Part shown: positions 40,331 to 48,976 of the stretch, one piece after another
Position numbering within the stretch: the stretch's first letter is position 1
How the letters are laid out: every line of letters starts with the position of its first letter
From: Rikenellaceae bacterium
GTDB taxonomy: Bacteria > Bacteroidota > Bacteroidia > Bacteroidales > Rikenellaceae
Length of the DNA: 64,000 nt
Direction: 5' to 3'
Assembly (NCBI GenBank): GCA_015059685.1
Contig: SUZW01000011.1
Span: 1-64,000 of the forward strand
The notes under the pieces: generated by a model
Database searches by the model: none
What the model was told of the DNA's origin: nothing
Seen by the model: the letters and a program-made list of their open reading frames with translations, nothing else
Made by a program: the position numbers and the translations under genes

Positions 40331-40493
40331 AAAATCCCTCCCCCGAAAACCTCGGGGGGGGGGATTTTGAGGTTTTAATTTTCTGACTTTCAGCATTTTA
40401 CGGCTTTTTGGGCCAATTCTGCTGAAAGTCGATAAAATGCGCCTGTAAGTGCGTTATCGGGGGCTCTGTTCGAGCCGCAAAATCCTCAAAATC
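40331..40493 (+). ncRNA. Candidate structured 5' leader / attenuator
   Basis: AAAATCCCTCCCCC/GGGGGG..GGGATTTT hairpin; GATTTTGAGG (40363-40372) exactly complementary to CCTCAAAATC (40484-40493), enclosing GACTTTCAGCA/TGCTGAAAGTC, GATAA/TTATC and GGCTC/GAGCC hairpins. Confidence 0.6.
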
Positions 40494-40676
40494 ACAAAAA
40501 AGCCAAAAAAATCGCAATTTCCGAGCGGGGAGATTGTGTGCCCGTGACCCAATCCGTGGCCCTATATATAAATATAGGTATGCGGGGTAACAGAGTATAA
40601 TACAGGCAGCGTTCCATCAGCCTACATTATAAACAAACATATTTTTTAACTTATTTACTAACTAAAAAAACACACA

Positions 40677-43600
40677 ATGAAAAATTTGGCAAAATTTTTT
40701 GTGGCGGTAGCGGCATTGTTCGTGGGCGTATCGTGTACGACAGACACTACCGAGGACCTTGGTCAGCAGATCGTTGGCAAGGGTCAAACTGTCCTCACCG
40801 TTTCGACTGGTGAGTCGGTGCTTGACACCAAGACATCGCTTGGCGGCAAGGTAGATGGCACCTATCCAATCTATTGGAGCAATGGCGATCAGCTTTCGCT
40901 CAATGGCGTTGCTTCGGCTCCTTTGGCAGATGTTGAGGCAAACTCAACCTCTGCTACTTTCACTTGGGAGGGTACTTTCGACGCACCTTTCTGCGTTGCT
41001 TACCCTGCAAGTGAGGAGGGTACTGTAACCTTCGCTGCCGAGCAGGAGTATGTCGAGGGTACATTCTCGCAGAACGCTGTGCCTATGATTGGCTACTCTG
41101 ACGAGGTGGGCGTTTCGGGCGTACAGCTCCAGTACCTCGCAGGCGTGCTTCAGTTCAATGTTTCGGGTGCTGCTACTTTGGCAAGTATGATTATCGAGAC
41201 TGTTGATGGCACACCTATCGCAGGCGTATTCGATTGCGACTTCGCAGCCGGTACTGTTAAGCCACAGGCAGGCTCACGCTCCTCTATCGAGTACTCGTTT
41301 GGCGAGGATGGTCTTGACATCTCGGGTGGTAAGTCGTTCCATGTTGCAGTTCCTGCTGGTAAGTACGACGCTGTTAAGGTTATTATGCTCGAGGCCAACG
41401 GTGGTGCTTTTGAGGGTACTGTTAAGGCAGACGGCACTGTTAAGCCGGAGCTTGCTGCTGGTCAGGTTCGTGAATTTACTATCAGCAACTGGTCAGCAAA
41501 CAAGACCTACAAAGTAATCAAGGATGTTGATACTTTGGAGCAGTTTGCAGAGGCTGTTGCAGAGACCCCTGATTTGCAGGCTGTAGTTTTGAAGGATGTT
41601 GATGCTTCGAGCATCGCAGCTACTTGGGCTCCAATCGAGGGCTTCACTGGTCTTCTCCGTGGTAATGGTAAGACTATCAGTGGCTTGACAAAGCCTTTGT
41701 TTGGTGAGTTGAAGGGTACGGTTACTAACTTGACCTACGAGGCAAATGTTGCTCCAGGTGCAGCTGCTTCGGCAACCGACGCATCGAAGAACCTTGCAGC
41801 AATTTTTGCAAATACCACAAATGGTGCAACCCTCACAAGCTGTACTGTTAAGGGTTCGTTGACTATCAACAATAATGTCTATGTGCCAACAACAACTGTT
41901 AAGACTGGTGAGTTTTGGTTTGCAGGATTTGCGGGTAAGTCAACAAATTCGACATTCCAAAACTGTACAAATAAGGCTACAATTACTATTACACAATCGA
42001 TGAAAGCAACAAACAAAACTACCTATGTTATTGTTGGCGGTATTGTGGCTCACAGTGTTAGTGGTAGTGCATTCGTAAATTGCGTAAACAATGGTCCTAT
42101 CAACTACAACGATGCTGGTGCATATGTTGGTAAGGATAGTGGCGGTTTTGGTGGCACACCTCAGACTAATGGTTATCTTGGTTGCATTGTTGGTTATATT
42201 GCAGACGCAGACTCTTACCTCGATGGTTGTGTTAATAATGCAAAGTTTACCCACGGTGGTAAATCGATGAGAACATTCTCGGCAGGTGGCGTTATTGGTG
42301 GTATAACAACCAGCACTAAGGGTGTTTCTAATTGTGTAAACAATGGCGACATTGAGGCAAATGCTCTCTATATCTATGGAAACCTTGGTGGTATTGTGGG
42401 TACAAGTGGTTCTTCGATTACAAATTGTAAGAACGACGGTGAGATCAAGGTTGTTCCGGTGAAGAAGAGCAACAAACAGTACGCTTATATTGCAGGTGTT
42501 GCCGCTAATTCGAGTGGTACTATTTCCGGATGCGAGAATAGCGGAGATATTTGGATTGAGGGAACAATTGTTGCAGCGACATCGGGTTCTGGATATATTC
42601 GTGCGGGTGGTATCTCAGGAAACGATACCGGAACTGTTTCGGATTGTACAAACAATGGTAATATAACTTCAAAGGGTGTGCGTGGTGGTATTCCATCCAG
42701 CGCTTCTACTATCAACGCTATTGGAGGTATCTCTGGTTATAAGAGCACAAAGCCTCTCTCTGGCTGTACAAATAATGGAACCATTACATACGACGTCACC
42801 TCTTATAGTACAGGCGAAGGCTTCAATGAGGTAAACCACATAGGTGGTATTGTAGGATGTTGCTCACAGCCTATATCGTCAAGTCATAACACAGGAGATG
42901 TAATTTTGCCGGCAACAGCAGATGTAAACTCTCTCGCAATGGGTGGTATCGCTGGTTGGGGTGCAGCTATCAGCGATAGCGACAACAAGGGTAAAGTTCA
43001 GGTTCTCGGAAAGATTAATGGTGAGCCTAAGGGAATGCACCGTGTATTGATTGGTGGAGTATCTGGACGAGCAACCTCATTCTCGAACACACACAATTTA
43101 GAAGGTGGAGATGTAACCGTATCTGGTGCTATAGCTCCAACAAGTACTGCCCAAACCATATACGATTCCTCATCTGGTTGGGGATCTTTTGGCATCGGTG
43201 GCGTTACCGGTTCCGGAACAGGTTTGACTGTTAACACAAGCAATGCTGCAAACCTAACCGTATCTTCGGATATTGCAGCAATTCCAACAACTACAACTGG
43301 CGAGGGTGATACCGCTGAGACTACAAATAACTACACAATGCACCCTCTTTTGATTGCTGGTGTTACAGCATACGGAGGTGATGCAGATAATGAAAATGTT
43401 GTTAACCGAGGAACTATTACCGTATCGGGTACCCACTCATACAACACAGTAGGTTTGTATATCTCTGGTGTATATTGTCGTGGTTGTAACGGGGAAGGCT
43501 GCACTTATACAAAGTATGAGAACTATGGTCCTATCAATGTATCGGTTGTATTGGAGGACGAGAATCCTGCATTGAAGATTGCTGGTATTGTAAGTTACTC

Positions 43601-44663
43601 AGTGAAAGGTTACCAGGTTGACTACTTGAACGAAGGCCCAATCAACTTCACCGGTAGTGTCGTGGGTAAGCAATTGCATATTGCTGGTGTCTCGACAGGT
43701 GGTGGTACTGCCTCGACGACATTTACCAACTGCGATAATGGCACTAATGGTGTTATCACAGTAAATGGTAATACAGGTTCGGATTACGACTATCTTGGTG
43801 GTGTATTTGATTCGCTTACAAAAACAGTTACCCTGACAGGCTGCGACAATAGAGCTGCTATTACTCACAAAAATACAGGTACAACGACGCCATATAAGAC
43901 ATACTTCGGTGGTATCGTTGGTCATGTATCCGGCAAGTTAAAGGGCGTTACAAAGTGTTCTAACAGCGGTAAGCTCACCTCTAATAGCCGAGCTAAGTAT
44001 ATGGGTGGCTGCTTCGGTCAGATTGATGTTGCAACCGACCTTAATCTCTGGACAGATATCACCAACTTGGGTGAGATCGTATGGCCTGCAGGTTCAAGCC
44101 ATGTGCCATATATCGGTGGTGTAGCGGGTAGTATTTCAGATGCGACTGGTGTCATCAAGCAGTGGCACAACTCGGGTACTATCAATGTATGCAACAATGT
44201 AACCAAGGTAAATAACTTGCGTACATTTGTTGGTGGTCTCGTAGGTACATCTAATATTAAGACATTCTCGTACTGCTCGAATACTGGTAATGTACTCGCT
44301 CCTTATGCTCGTCGTACAACTGCCGGTGATGATGCTGACCTTACAACTTGGGTAGGTTTGTTGTGTGGTACAAGATATTACCATACCGGAGCTACTGGTA
44401 CCAATGACCCAACTACTGCAAATGTTGATAACTGCCTTATCAAGGGTACTATCAAGCGTTATAGAACAGACAAGAAGGGTGTTGATGAGTGCGTAGTTGA
44501 TACTATCGAGGAGGCTTACAGGTATGCATTTGCTGAGCCAGGTGATATGACTACCGAGGAGCACAATCCTCTCAACTATTTCACCAACATCTCGGTAACA
44601 ACAATGCCTCAAGAGCCTTCTACCGAGGATACGACACCCGAGGATACGACACCCGAGGAGTAA
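40677..44663 (+). CDS. Giant lipoprotein, fimbrillin-like N-terminal domain plus GLUG-like repeats (third paralog)
   Basis: Lipobox VAALFVGVSC; YPIYWSNGDQLSLNGVAS N-terminal motif; many GGIxG...NxGxI repeats; C-terminus closely matches the 2034-5123 protein. Confidence 0.8.
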   Translation: MKNLAKFFVAVAALFVGVSCTTDTTEDLGQQIVGKGQTVLTVSTGESVLDTKTSLGGKVDGTYPIYWSNGDQLSLNGVASAPLADVEANSTSATFTWEGTFDAPFCVAYPASEEGTVTFAAEQEYVEGTFSQNAVPMIGYSDEVGVSGVQLQYLAGVLQFNVSGAATLASMIIETVDGTPIAGVFDCDFAAGTVKPQAGSRSSIEYSFGEDGLDISGGKSFHVAVPAGKYDAVKVIMLEANGGAFEGTVKADGTVKPELAAGQVREFTISNWSANKTYKVIKDVDTLEQFAEAVAETPDLQAVVLKDVDASSIAATWAPIEGFTGLLRGNGKTISGLTKPLFGELKGTVTNLTYEANVAPGAAASATDASKNLAAIFANTTNGATLTSCTVKGSLTINNNVYVPTTTVKTGEFWFAGFAGKSTNSTFQNCTNKATITITQSMKATNKTTYVIVGGIVAHSVSGSAFVNCVNNGPINYNDAGAYVGKDSGGFGGTPQTNGYLGCIVGYIADADSYLDGCVNNAKFTHGGKSMRTFSAGGVIGGITTSTKGVSNCVNNGDIEANALYIYGNLGGIVGTSGSSITNCKNDGEIKVVPVKKSNKQYAYIAGVAANSSGTISGCENSGDIWIEGTIVAATSGSGYIRAGGISGNDTGTVSDCTNNGNITSKGVRGGIPSSASTINAIGGISGYKSTKPLSGCTNNGTITYDVTSYSTGEGFNEVNHIGGIVGCCSQPISSSHNTGDVILPATADVNSLAMGGIAGWGAAISDSDNKGKVQVLGKINGEPKGMHRVLIGGVSGRATSFSNTHNLEGGDVTVSGAIAPTSTAQTIYDSSSGWGSFGIGGVTGSGTGLTVNTSNAANLTVSSDIAAIPTTTTGEGDTAETTNNYTMHPLLIAGVTAYGGDADNENVVNRGTITVSGTHSYNTVGLYISGVYCRGCNGEGCTYTKYENYGPINVSVVLEDENPALKIAGIVSYSVKGYQVDYLNEGPINFTGSVVGKQLHIAGVSTGGGTASTTFTNCDNGTNGVITVNGNTGSDYDYLGGVFDSLTKTVTLTGCDNRAAITHKNTGTTTPYKTYFGGIVGHVSGKLKGVTKCSNSGKLTSNSRAKYMGGCFGQIDVATDLNLWTDITNLGEIVWPAGSSHVPYIGGVAGSISDATGVIKQWHNSGTINVCNNVTKVNNLRTFVGGLVGTSNIKTFSYCSNTGNVLAPYARRTTAGDDADLTTWVGLLCGTRYYHTGATGTNDPTTANVDNCLIKGTIKRYRTDKKGVDECVVDTIEEAYRYAFAEPGDMTTEEHNPLNYFTNISVTTMPQEPSTEDTTPEDTTPEE

Positions 44664-44704
44664 TAAATTGAGTAGTTTAATTTGAAAAATAAAGAGAAAA
44701 AGAT

Positions 44705-44863
44705 ATGAAAAAGACAGTTTTGAATAGCTACTCGGCACCGCAGATTGAGTTCTACACAGTAGCAATCGAGCGTGGTTTCAGTTTGAGCAACGGTGATGGT
44801 GCCGACCTCAATCTCCCAGGTATGCCTGGTGTAGATGGCGGCGAGCTTTCACCGGACGAGTAA
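44705..44863 (+). CDS. 52-aa small ORF downstream of the adhesin (not in ORF track)
   Basis: MKKTVLNSYSAPQIEFYTVAIERGFSLSNGDGADLNLPGMPGVDGGELSPDE; 42 nt after the adhesin stop; operon terminator follows. Confidence 0.7.
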   Translation: MKKTVLNSYSAPQIEFYTVAIERGFSLSNGDGADLNLPGMPGVDGGELSPDE

Positions 44864-44997
44864 TCCGACTTGATTTTCACCGTGGGGGCTTCGTGCCCCT
44901 GCGGTATAAACAAAAATATGGCTATTGTGGCGGGGCTCCCTGCCCTATTCATTCTACACCGAATTTCCACAATAGCACAGGTAACACCCGTTACCGC

Positions 44998-45036
44998 CCG
45001 AGGTTGTCCCCCCCAAAAACAACCTCGGTTTTTTTT
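44998..45036 (+). terminator. Intrinsic terminator of the adhesin unit
   Basis: CCGAGGTTGT...ACAACCTCGG TTTTTTTT, 10-bp stem. Confidence 0.85.
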
Positions 45037-45300
45037 GAGCTATTAGCTATTAGCCATTAGCCATTAGCTTTTTTTTGGTGGGGACTCTGGAGGGTGTCGG
45101 GGCGCAGGCAAAAACGGCCAGTAAGGGCCAGTAACGGCTAGTAAGGGCCAGTAAGGGTGCGCTTGAGGTTTTAGGTTGAGGGAACTCTCGAGGTTGTCGG
45201 GGCGCAGATTTATTAGGGTCGTTAGGGGCGTTAGGGTCGTTAGGGGTGCGCTTAAAGTAATTGTCAATTGTCAATTCTCAATTGTCAATTGTCAATTCTC
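45037..45300. repeat. Composite intergenic repeat block A
   Basis: Successive modules: (TAGCCAT)n; GGGGACTCT..GTCGGGGCGCAG + GGCCAGTAAG array + GGGTGCGCTT; GGGAACTCT..GTCGGGGCGCAG + AGGGTCGTT array + GGGTGCGCTT; (TTGTCAA)n. Confidence 0.75.
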
Positions 45301-45403
45301 TGGGGATAGGTAACACCGAACTCGGCTTATGGAATATACCACGACCTTCCCTTTTCGCACAAAGACAACAAATCCCCACACCTTGCGGTGCAGGGATAAG
45401 TTT

Positions 45404-45745
45404 GCAGATTCCATAAGCCGAGTTCTGTTTTAGTTCATCATTTATCTACGATGGCAGTCGCCTGCCACCTCCAGCGGTTTACCCCTCGACATTGGGCGAG
45501 CAACCCTTAATTGTCGATATACATAACCTTGCAACCCGTAAGGCGTACTGCCAAGTGACATCGCTGCCCTTGCGGTGGGCTCTTACCCCGCCTTTTCACC
45601 CTTACCACAGACCAAAATCTGCGGCGGTTATTCTCTGTTACGCTACTATACCCTCTCGGACATCAAGCCGTTAACTTGTACGGTGCTCTGTGTTGCTCGG
45701 ACTTTCCTCCCCCTCTCTTGCGAGGCAGCGATGAACCGAATCTGC
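45404..45745 (-). ncRNA. rnpB: RNase P RNA (bacterial class A)
   Basis: Minus strand contains GAGGAAAGTCCGAGCAACACAGAG, AGGGTGAAAAGGCGGGGTAAGAGCCCACC, and ACAGAACTCGGCTTATGGAATCTGC; P1 GCAGATTC/GAATCTGC. Confidence 0.95.
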
Positions 45746-45820
45746 GCTGCAAAGATAAGAAAAAAAAGCCAATGGCTGATGGCCAAAGGCTAAATGCTAC
45801 AAAAAATTGTTGCAACAACA

Positions 45821-46351
45821 CTATTTATGCCACGACACCGTAGCCTCCGCATCCCACTCGGGCAGTGGCTTTGGCTCGAAGTCGCTGTAGCCGAGTGCCA
45901 CAACGCACTCTATTTCGCAATTCTCGGGGATGGTGAGAAAGCTCTTCAGGTAGTCGTCGGCCTTCTCGCCCTCGGGCACATCCTTCAGGCGTGGGCGGCC
46001 GCCCACATGCACCCAGCACGAAGCGAGGCCGTGTGCGACAATCGAGAGCTGGAGCATCGTAGCCGAAATAGCGCAGTTTTCGCGCCACAGGTCGGTCTTG
46101 GTCGTGTCGCCCATAACCACGATAGCGGCTGTGGCCGAGGTCATAAACGACGAGCCGTAGTCACGCATCTCGGCAATCTTGTCGATGGTCGCGCGGTCAT
46201 CGACGATAAGAAAATGGGTGGTGTGCATATTGCGTGACGAAGGCGCAGTGAGTGCATCACGCACAATATCGAGCAGCACTTCACGAGAGGGCACCTCGGG
46301 CAAAAATTTGCGCACGCTGCGGCGTTTTTTGATAACTTCCTTAAATTCCAT
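45821..46351 (-). CDS. Nitroreductase-family protein
   Basis: MEFKEVIKKRRSVRKFLPEVPSREVLLDIVRDALTAPSSRNMHTTHFLIVDD; GYSDFEPKPLPEWD. Confidence 0.88.
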   Translation of the reverse strand: MEFKEVIKKRRSVRKFLPEVPSREVLLDIVRDALTAPSSRNMHTTHFLIVDDRATIDKIAEMRDYGSSFMTSATAAIVVMGDTTKTDLWRENCAISATMLQLSIVAHGLASCWVHVGGRPRLKDVPEGEKADDYLKSFLTIPENCEIECVVALGYSDFEPKPLPEWDAEATVSWHK

Positions 46352-46480
46352 ACGATATAATTTAATCTTTTTTCACTCTATGACGCAAAAATAGTGAAAA
46401 AGTTGTTATTTTTGCAAAAAGTATATATATATGTTAGGGCCAATAGCCAAAGACTAATGGCTAAAAGCACAATAGAACTT

Positions 46481-47323
46481 ATGGAGCAGAGCAATTTTAC
46501 AATCGCCTTAATCTACGACTTCGACGGAACACTCGCTGCGGGAAATATGCAGGAGTACGACTTCATCCCCGCTGTGGGCAAGAGCAATTTCGAGTTCTGG
46601 GATGCCTCGAACCGCCTTGCCGAGGAGCAGGATGCCGACCAAATTTTGACCTACATGGCACTGATGATCCGTGAGGCGCAAGCCAAGGGTTTGTCGTTGC
46701 GTCGTGAGGCGTTTCAGGAATCGGGCAAACATGTAGAGCTCTTCCCGGGCGTGATGGAGTGGTTCGACCGCATCAACGCCTACGGCAAGGAGCGAGGCGT
46801 GAGGGTTGTGCACTACATCAACTCGTCGGGCTTGAAGGAGATTATCGAGGGCACACCCATCGCCGACAAGTTCCGCAAGATCTACGCTTGCTCGTTCCTC
46901 TACAATGTTGATGGCATTGCCTATTGGCCCGGTGTGGCGGTGAACTATACCAACAAAACGCAGTTTATCTTCAAAATCAACAAGGGTGTGGAGTCGGTTT
47001 ACGATACCAAGCAGGTGAATAGGTTTATGGAGGAGAAGGAGCGACCTGTACCATTCTCACGAATGATTTATGTGGGCGACGGAACAACCGATATCCCTTG
47101 TATGCGCCTTGTGAAGAACTTTGGTGGTCACTCCATTGCTGTCTATAACCCGAAAGACGAGGCGAAGCGTGGCGATATGAATACGCTTATTCGTGACAAT
47201 CGTGTAAATCATGTCTGCGCAGCCGACTACAGCGAGGGCACGGAGATAGATACGGTGGTTAAGGCTATTATCGACAAGTGCGTTGCCGACCACAAACTCT
47301 CGCTTCTTGAAGCGGAAAATTAA
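46481..47323 (+). CDS. HAD-like phosphatase
   Basis: ALIYDFDGTLAAGNMQEYDFIPAVG; MIYVGDGTTDIPCMRLVKN. Start at MEQSNFTIA preferred; upstream ATG at 46457 lies in a repeat. Confidence 0.82.
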   Translation: MEQSNFTIALIYDFDGTLAAGNMQEYDFIPAVGKSNFEFWDASNRLAEEQDADQILTYMALMIREAQAKGLSLRREAFQESGKHVELFPGVMEWFDRINAYGKERGVRVVHYINSSGLKEIIEGTPIADKFRKIYACSFLYNVDGIAYWPGVAVNYTNKTQFIFKINKGVESVYDTKQVNRFMEEKERPVPFSRMIYVGDGTTDIPCMRLVKNFGGHSIAVYNPKDEAKRGDMNTLIRDNRVNHVCAADYSEGTEIDTVVKAIIDKCVADHKLSLLEAEN

Positions 47324-47339
47324 AAATTTAGACGAGAGA

Positions 47340-47490
47340 CGAGAGATTTCCGAATTGACAATTGACAATTGAGAATTGACAATTAAAGGTATTTTTATTT
47401 AGGCCTGCGGCGCACCCCTAACGCCCCTAACGACTCTAACGACTCTTAAAAAAAACAGCCAATGGCTAATGGCTAATGGCTAAAAGCCAA
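47340..47490. repeat. Composite intergenic repeat block B, inverted relative to block A
   Basis: (ATTGACA)n, then GCGCACCCCTAACGCCCCTAACGACTCTAACGACTCT, then (GGCTAAT)n: reverse-complement order of block A modules. Confidence 0.75.
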
Positions 47491-47496
47491 ATAATT

Positions 47497-48165
47497 ATGA
47501 AACAGCATAGGTTTTTCCTCGCTTTGCTTGTTGCGCTCGTTGTGGCGCAGGGGGCGATGGCGCAAAAGAGACATAAAACGGTGGTCAAGACCGACTCCAC
47601 AACGGTGGTTACTACCGTGCGCACGGTGCCTAATTTTGTGCCGAAGCACGATTTGCGCATAGGAGCCGGAACATTGAGTCTTTCGACCTCATTCATTCTC
47701 GATGGCGGATGGTATATGGACGATTACCACCGCAGCTTCCGTCAGGATATGGCCACAGCTGACACCTACCTTACTCCCCGCACCTTTGTGGGCAACTACT
47801 CCTTCAGCTACACCTACCACCACCTTCGTTGGTTGCAGTATGGCGGCACGGTAACTTTCGGAGCCACAACCCGTTGGCGCAAAGATGCCTTCACGGGCGA
47901 GAAGACCGAAAATCTCTCGACACACGCTGTGGCGGTGATGCCTTCGGTGCGGTTTGTTTGGTTTTATCGTGAGAAAGTGCAACTCTACTCCTCGATTTCG
48001 CTCGGCTTGGTTACCGACTTTGACGAGGCGTATGTCTGGGGCGATGTGGCCCTTGTTGGCTGCTCGTTTGGTCGCAAGGTATTCGGCTTTGTTGAATTGG
48101 GAGGCGGTATGGCCGGCTCGGCACGCATAGGTCTTGGTTATCGTTTTGATGTTAAGAAGAGATAG
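47497..48165 (+). CDS. Predicted secreted/outer membrane beta-barrel-like protein, unknown function
   Basis: Signal peptide ...VAQGAMAQ; alternating hydrophobic strands; terminal GLGYRFDVKKR. Confidence 0.6.
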   Translation: MKQHRFFLALLVALVVAQGAMAQKRHKTVVKTDSTTVVTTVRTVPNFVPKHDLRIGAGTLSLSTSFILDGGWYMDDYHRSFRQDMATADTYLTPRTFVGNYSFSYTYHHLRWLQYGGTVTFGATTRWRKDAFTGEKTENLSTHAVAVMPSVRFVWFYREKVQLYSSISLGLVTDFDEAYVWGDVALVGCSFGRKVFGFVELGGGMAGSARIGLGYRFDVKKR

Positions 48166-48178
48166 GAGGGCTATGGTT

Positions 48179-48934
48179 ATGAGAAGATATATTTCGATTT
48201 TCGTGGTTACTCTTGTGGCGATATTTGCGACAACATCGTGCCAACTCGAAGGGGGCACCACAGCGGATACGCAACGAGCCAACAGGATGTTGTGGAACAG
48301 GGTGTATGATGGTTTGAACGAACACACGCAACATATCACAACTATCGCCTACCTCAACGACGCGATGCTCGACATCAAGTGGGACACGGACAATAAACCA
48401 ATAGGCATCGAGGAGAAGGAGTCGGGCGACTACATCATCTACTATGGCGAGGATAAATACTACTACCCTATGGCTTACCGCATCGTAACGGGTGGCAAGC
48501 GACTCGATGAGGGTGGCGAGTGGGTTGTCTATGTGAAGTATGGCACCTATATGGAGTTTGCGAAGGTTGGCACAGCACAGGGCAGAGTTGGAGAGGCGAC
48601 AAAATTTCACCTCAAAACCGACAACGGAGCATCTATGCGTTACAACTACATCTACACCCAACAAGCCGATGTGGAGTACTCGTACAACAGCACCGAGGAG
48701 GCGTTGCATTTCGTTTTATCAAGCGTTGAGGGGGTATCCACCGACACGAGCAGCATAGGCTCCGAGGCCGACTTTATCATAGAGTACAACTCTGTTGAGC
48801 CGTTGGTGTTCATCGACGAGACACTCTACTCGGGAGAGGTTGATATACTCTACAGGGATTTTGTCGAGAATGCAACCCGTTCGTTGACAGTGCAAATTGC
48901 AAATAAAATTATTACCTTTGCACCGAAGAACTAA
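48179..48934 (+). CDS. Lipoprotein of unknown function
   Basis: MRRYISIFVVTLVAIFATTSCQLEGG lipobox. Confidence 0.65.
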   Translation: MRRYISIFVVTLVAIFATTSCQLEGGTTADTQRANRMLWNRVYDGLNEHTQHITTIAYLNDAMLDIKWDTDNKPIGIEEKESGDYIIYYGEDKYYYPMAYRIVTGGKRLDEGGEWVVYVKYGTYMEFAKVGTAQGRVGEATKFHLKTDNGASMRYNYIYTQQADVEYSYNSTEEALHFVLSSVEGVSTDTSSIGSEADFIIEYNSVEPLVFIDETLYSGEVDILYRDFVENATRSLTVQIANKIITFAPKN

Positions 48935-48976
48935 AAAGCTAATGGCTAACAGCCAAAAGCTAACAGCCTTGAGATA

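Noticed and set aside
40331-40376. H-type pseudoknot between hairpin loop AAAACCTC and GAGGTTTT
   Set aside because: With a ~14-bp first stem and no linker nucleotides the crossing is sterically implausible; kept only as a mutually exclusive pairing within the leader finding.
45105-45250. CRISPR-like regular repeats
   Set aside because: Units are 9-10 nt in direct tandem with no spacers; no cas genes in the window.
45050-45274. Two overlapping ORFs (74 and 67 aa) in the 45 kb repeat block
   Set aside because: Translation of tandem repeats (NDPNAPNDPNK, YWPLLAV), not genes.
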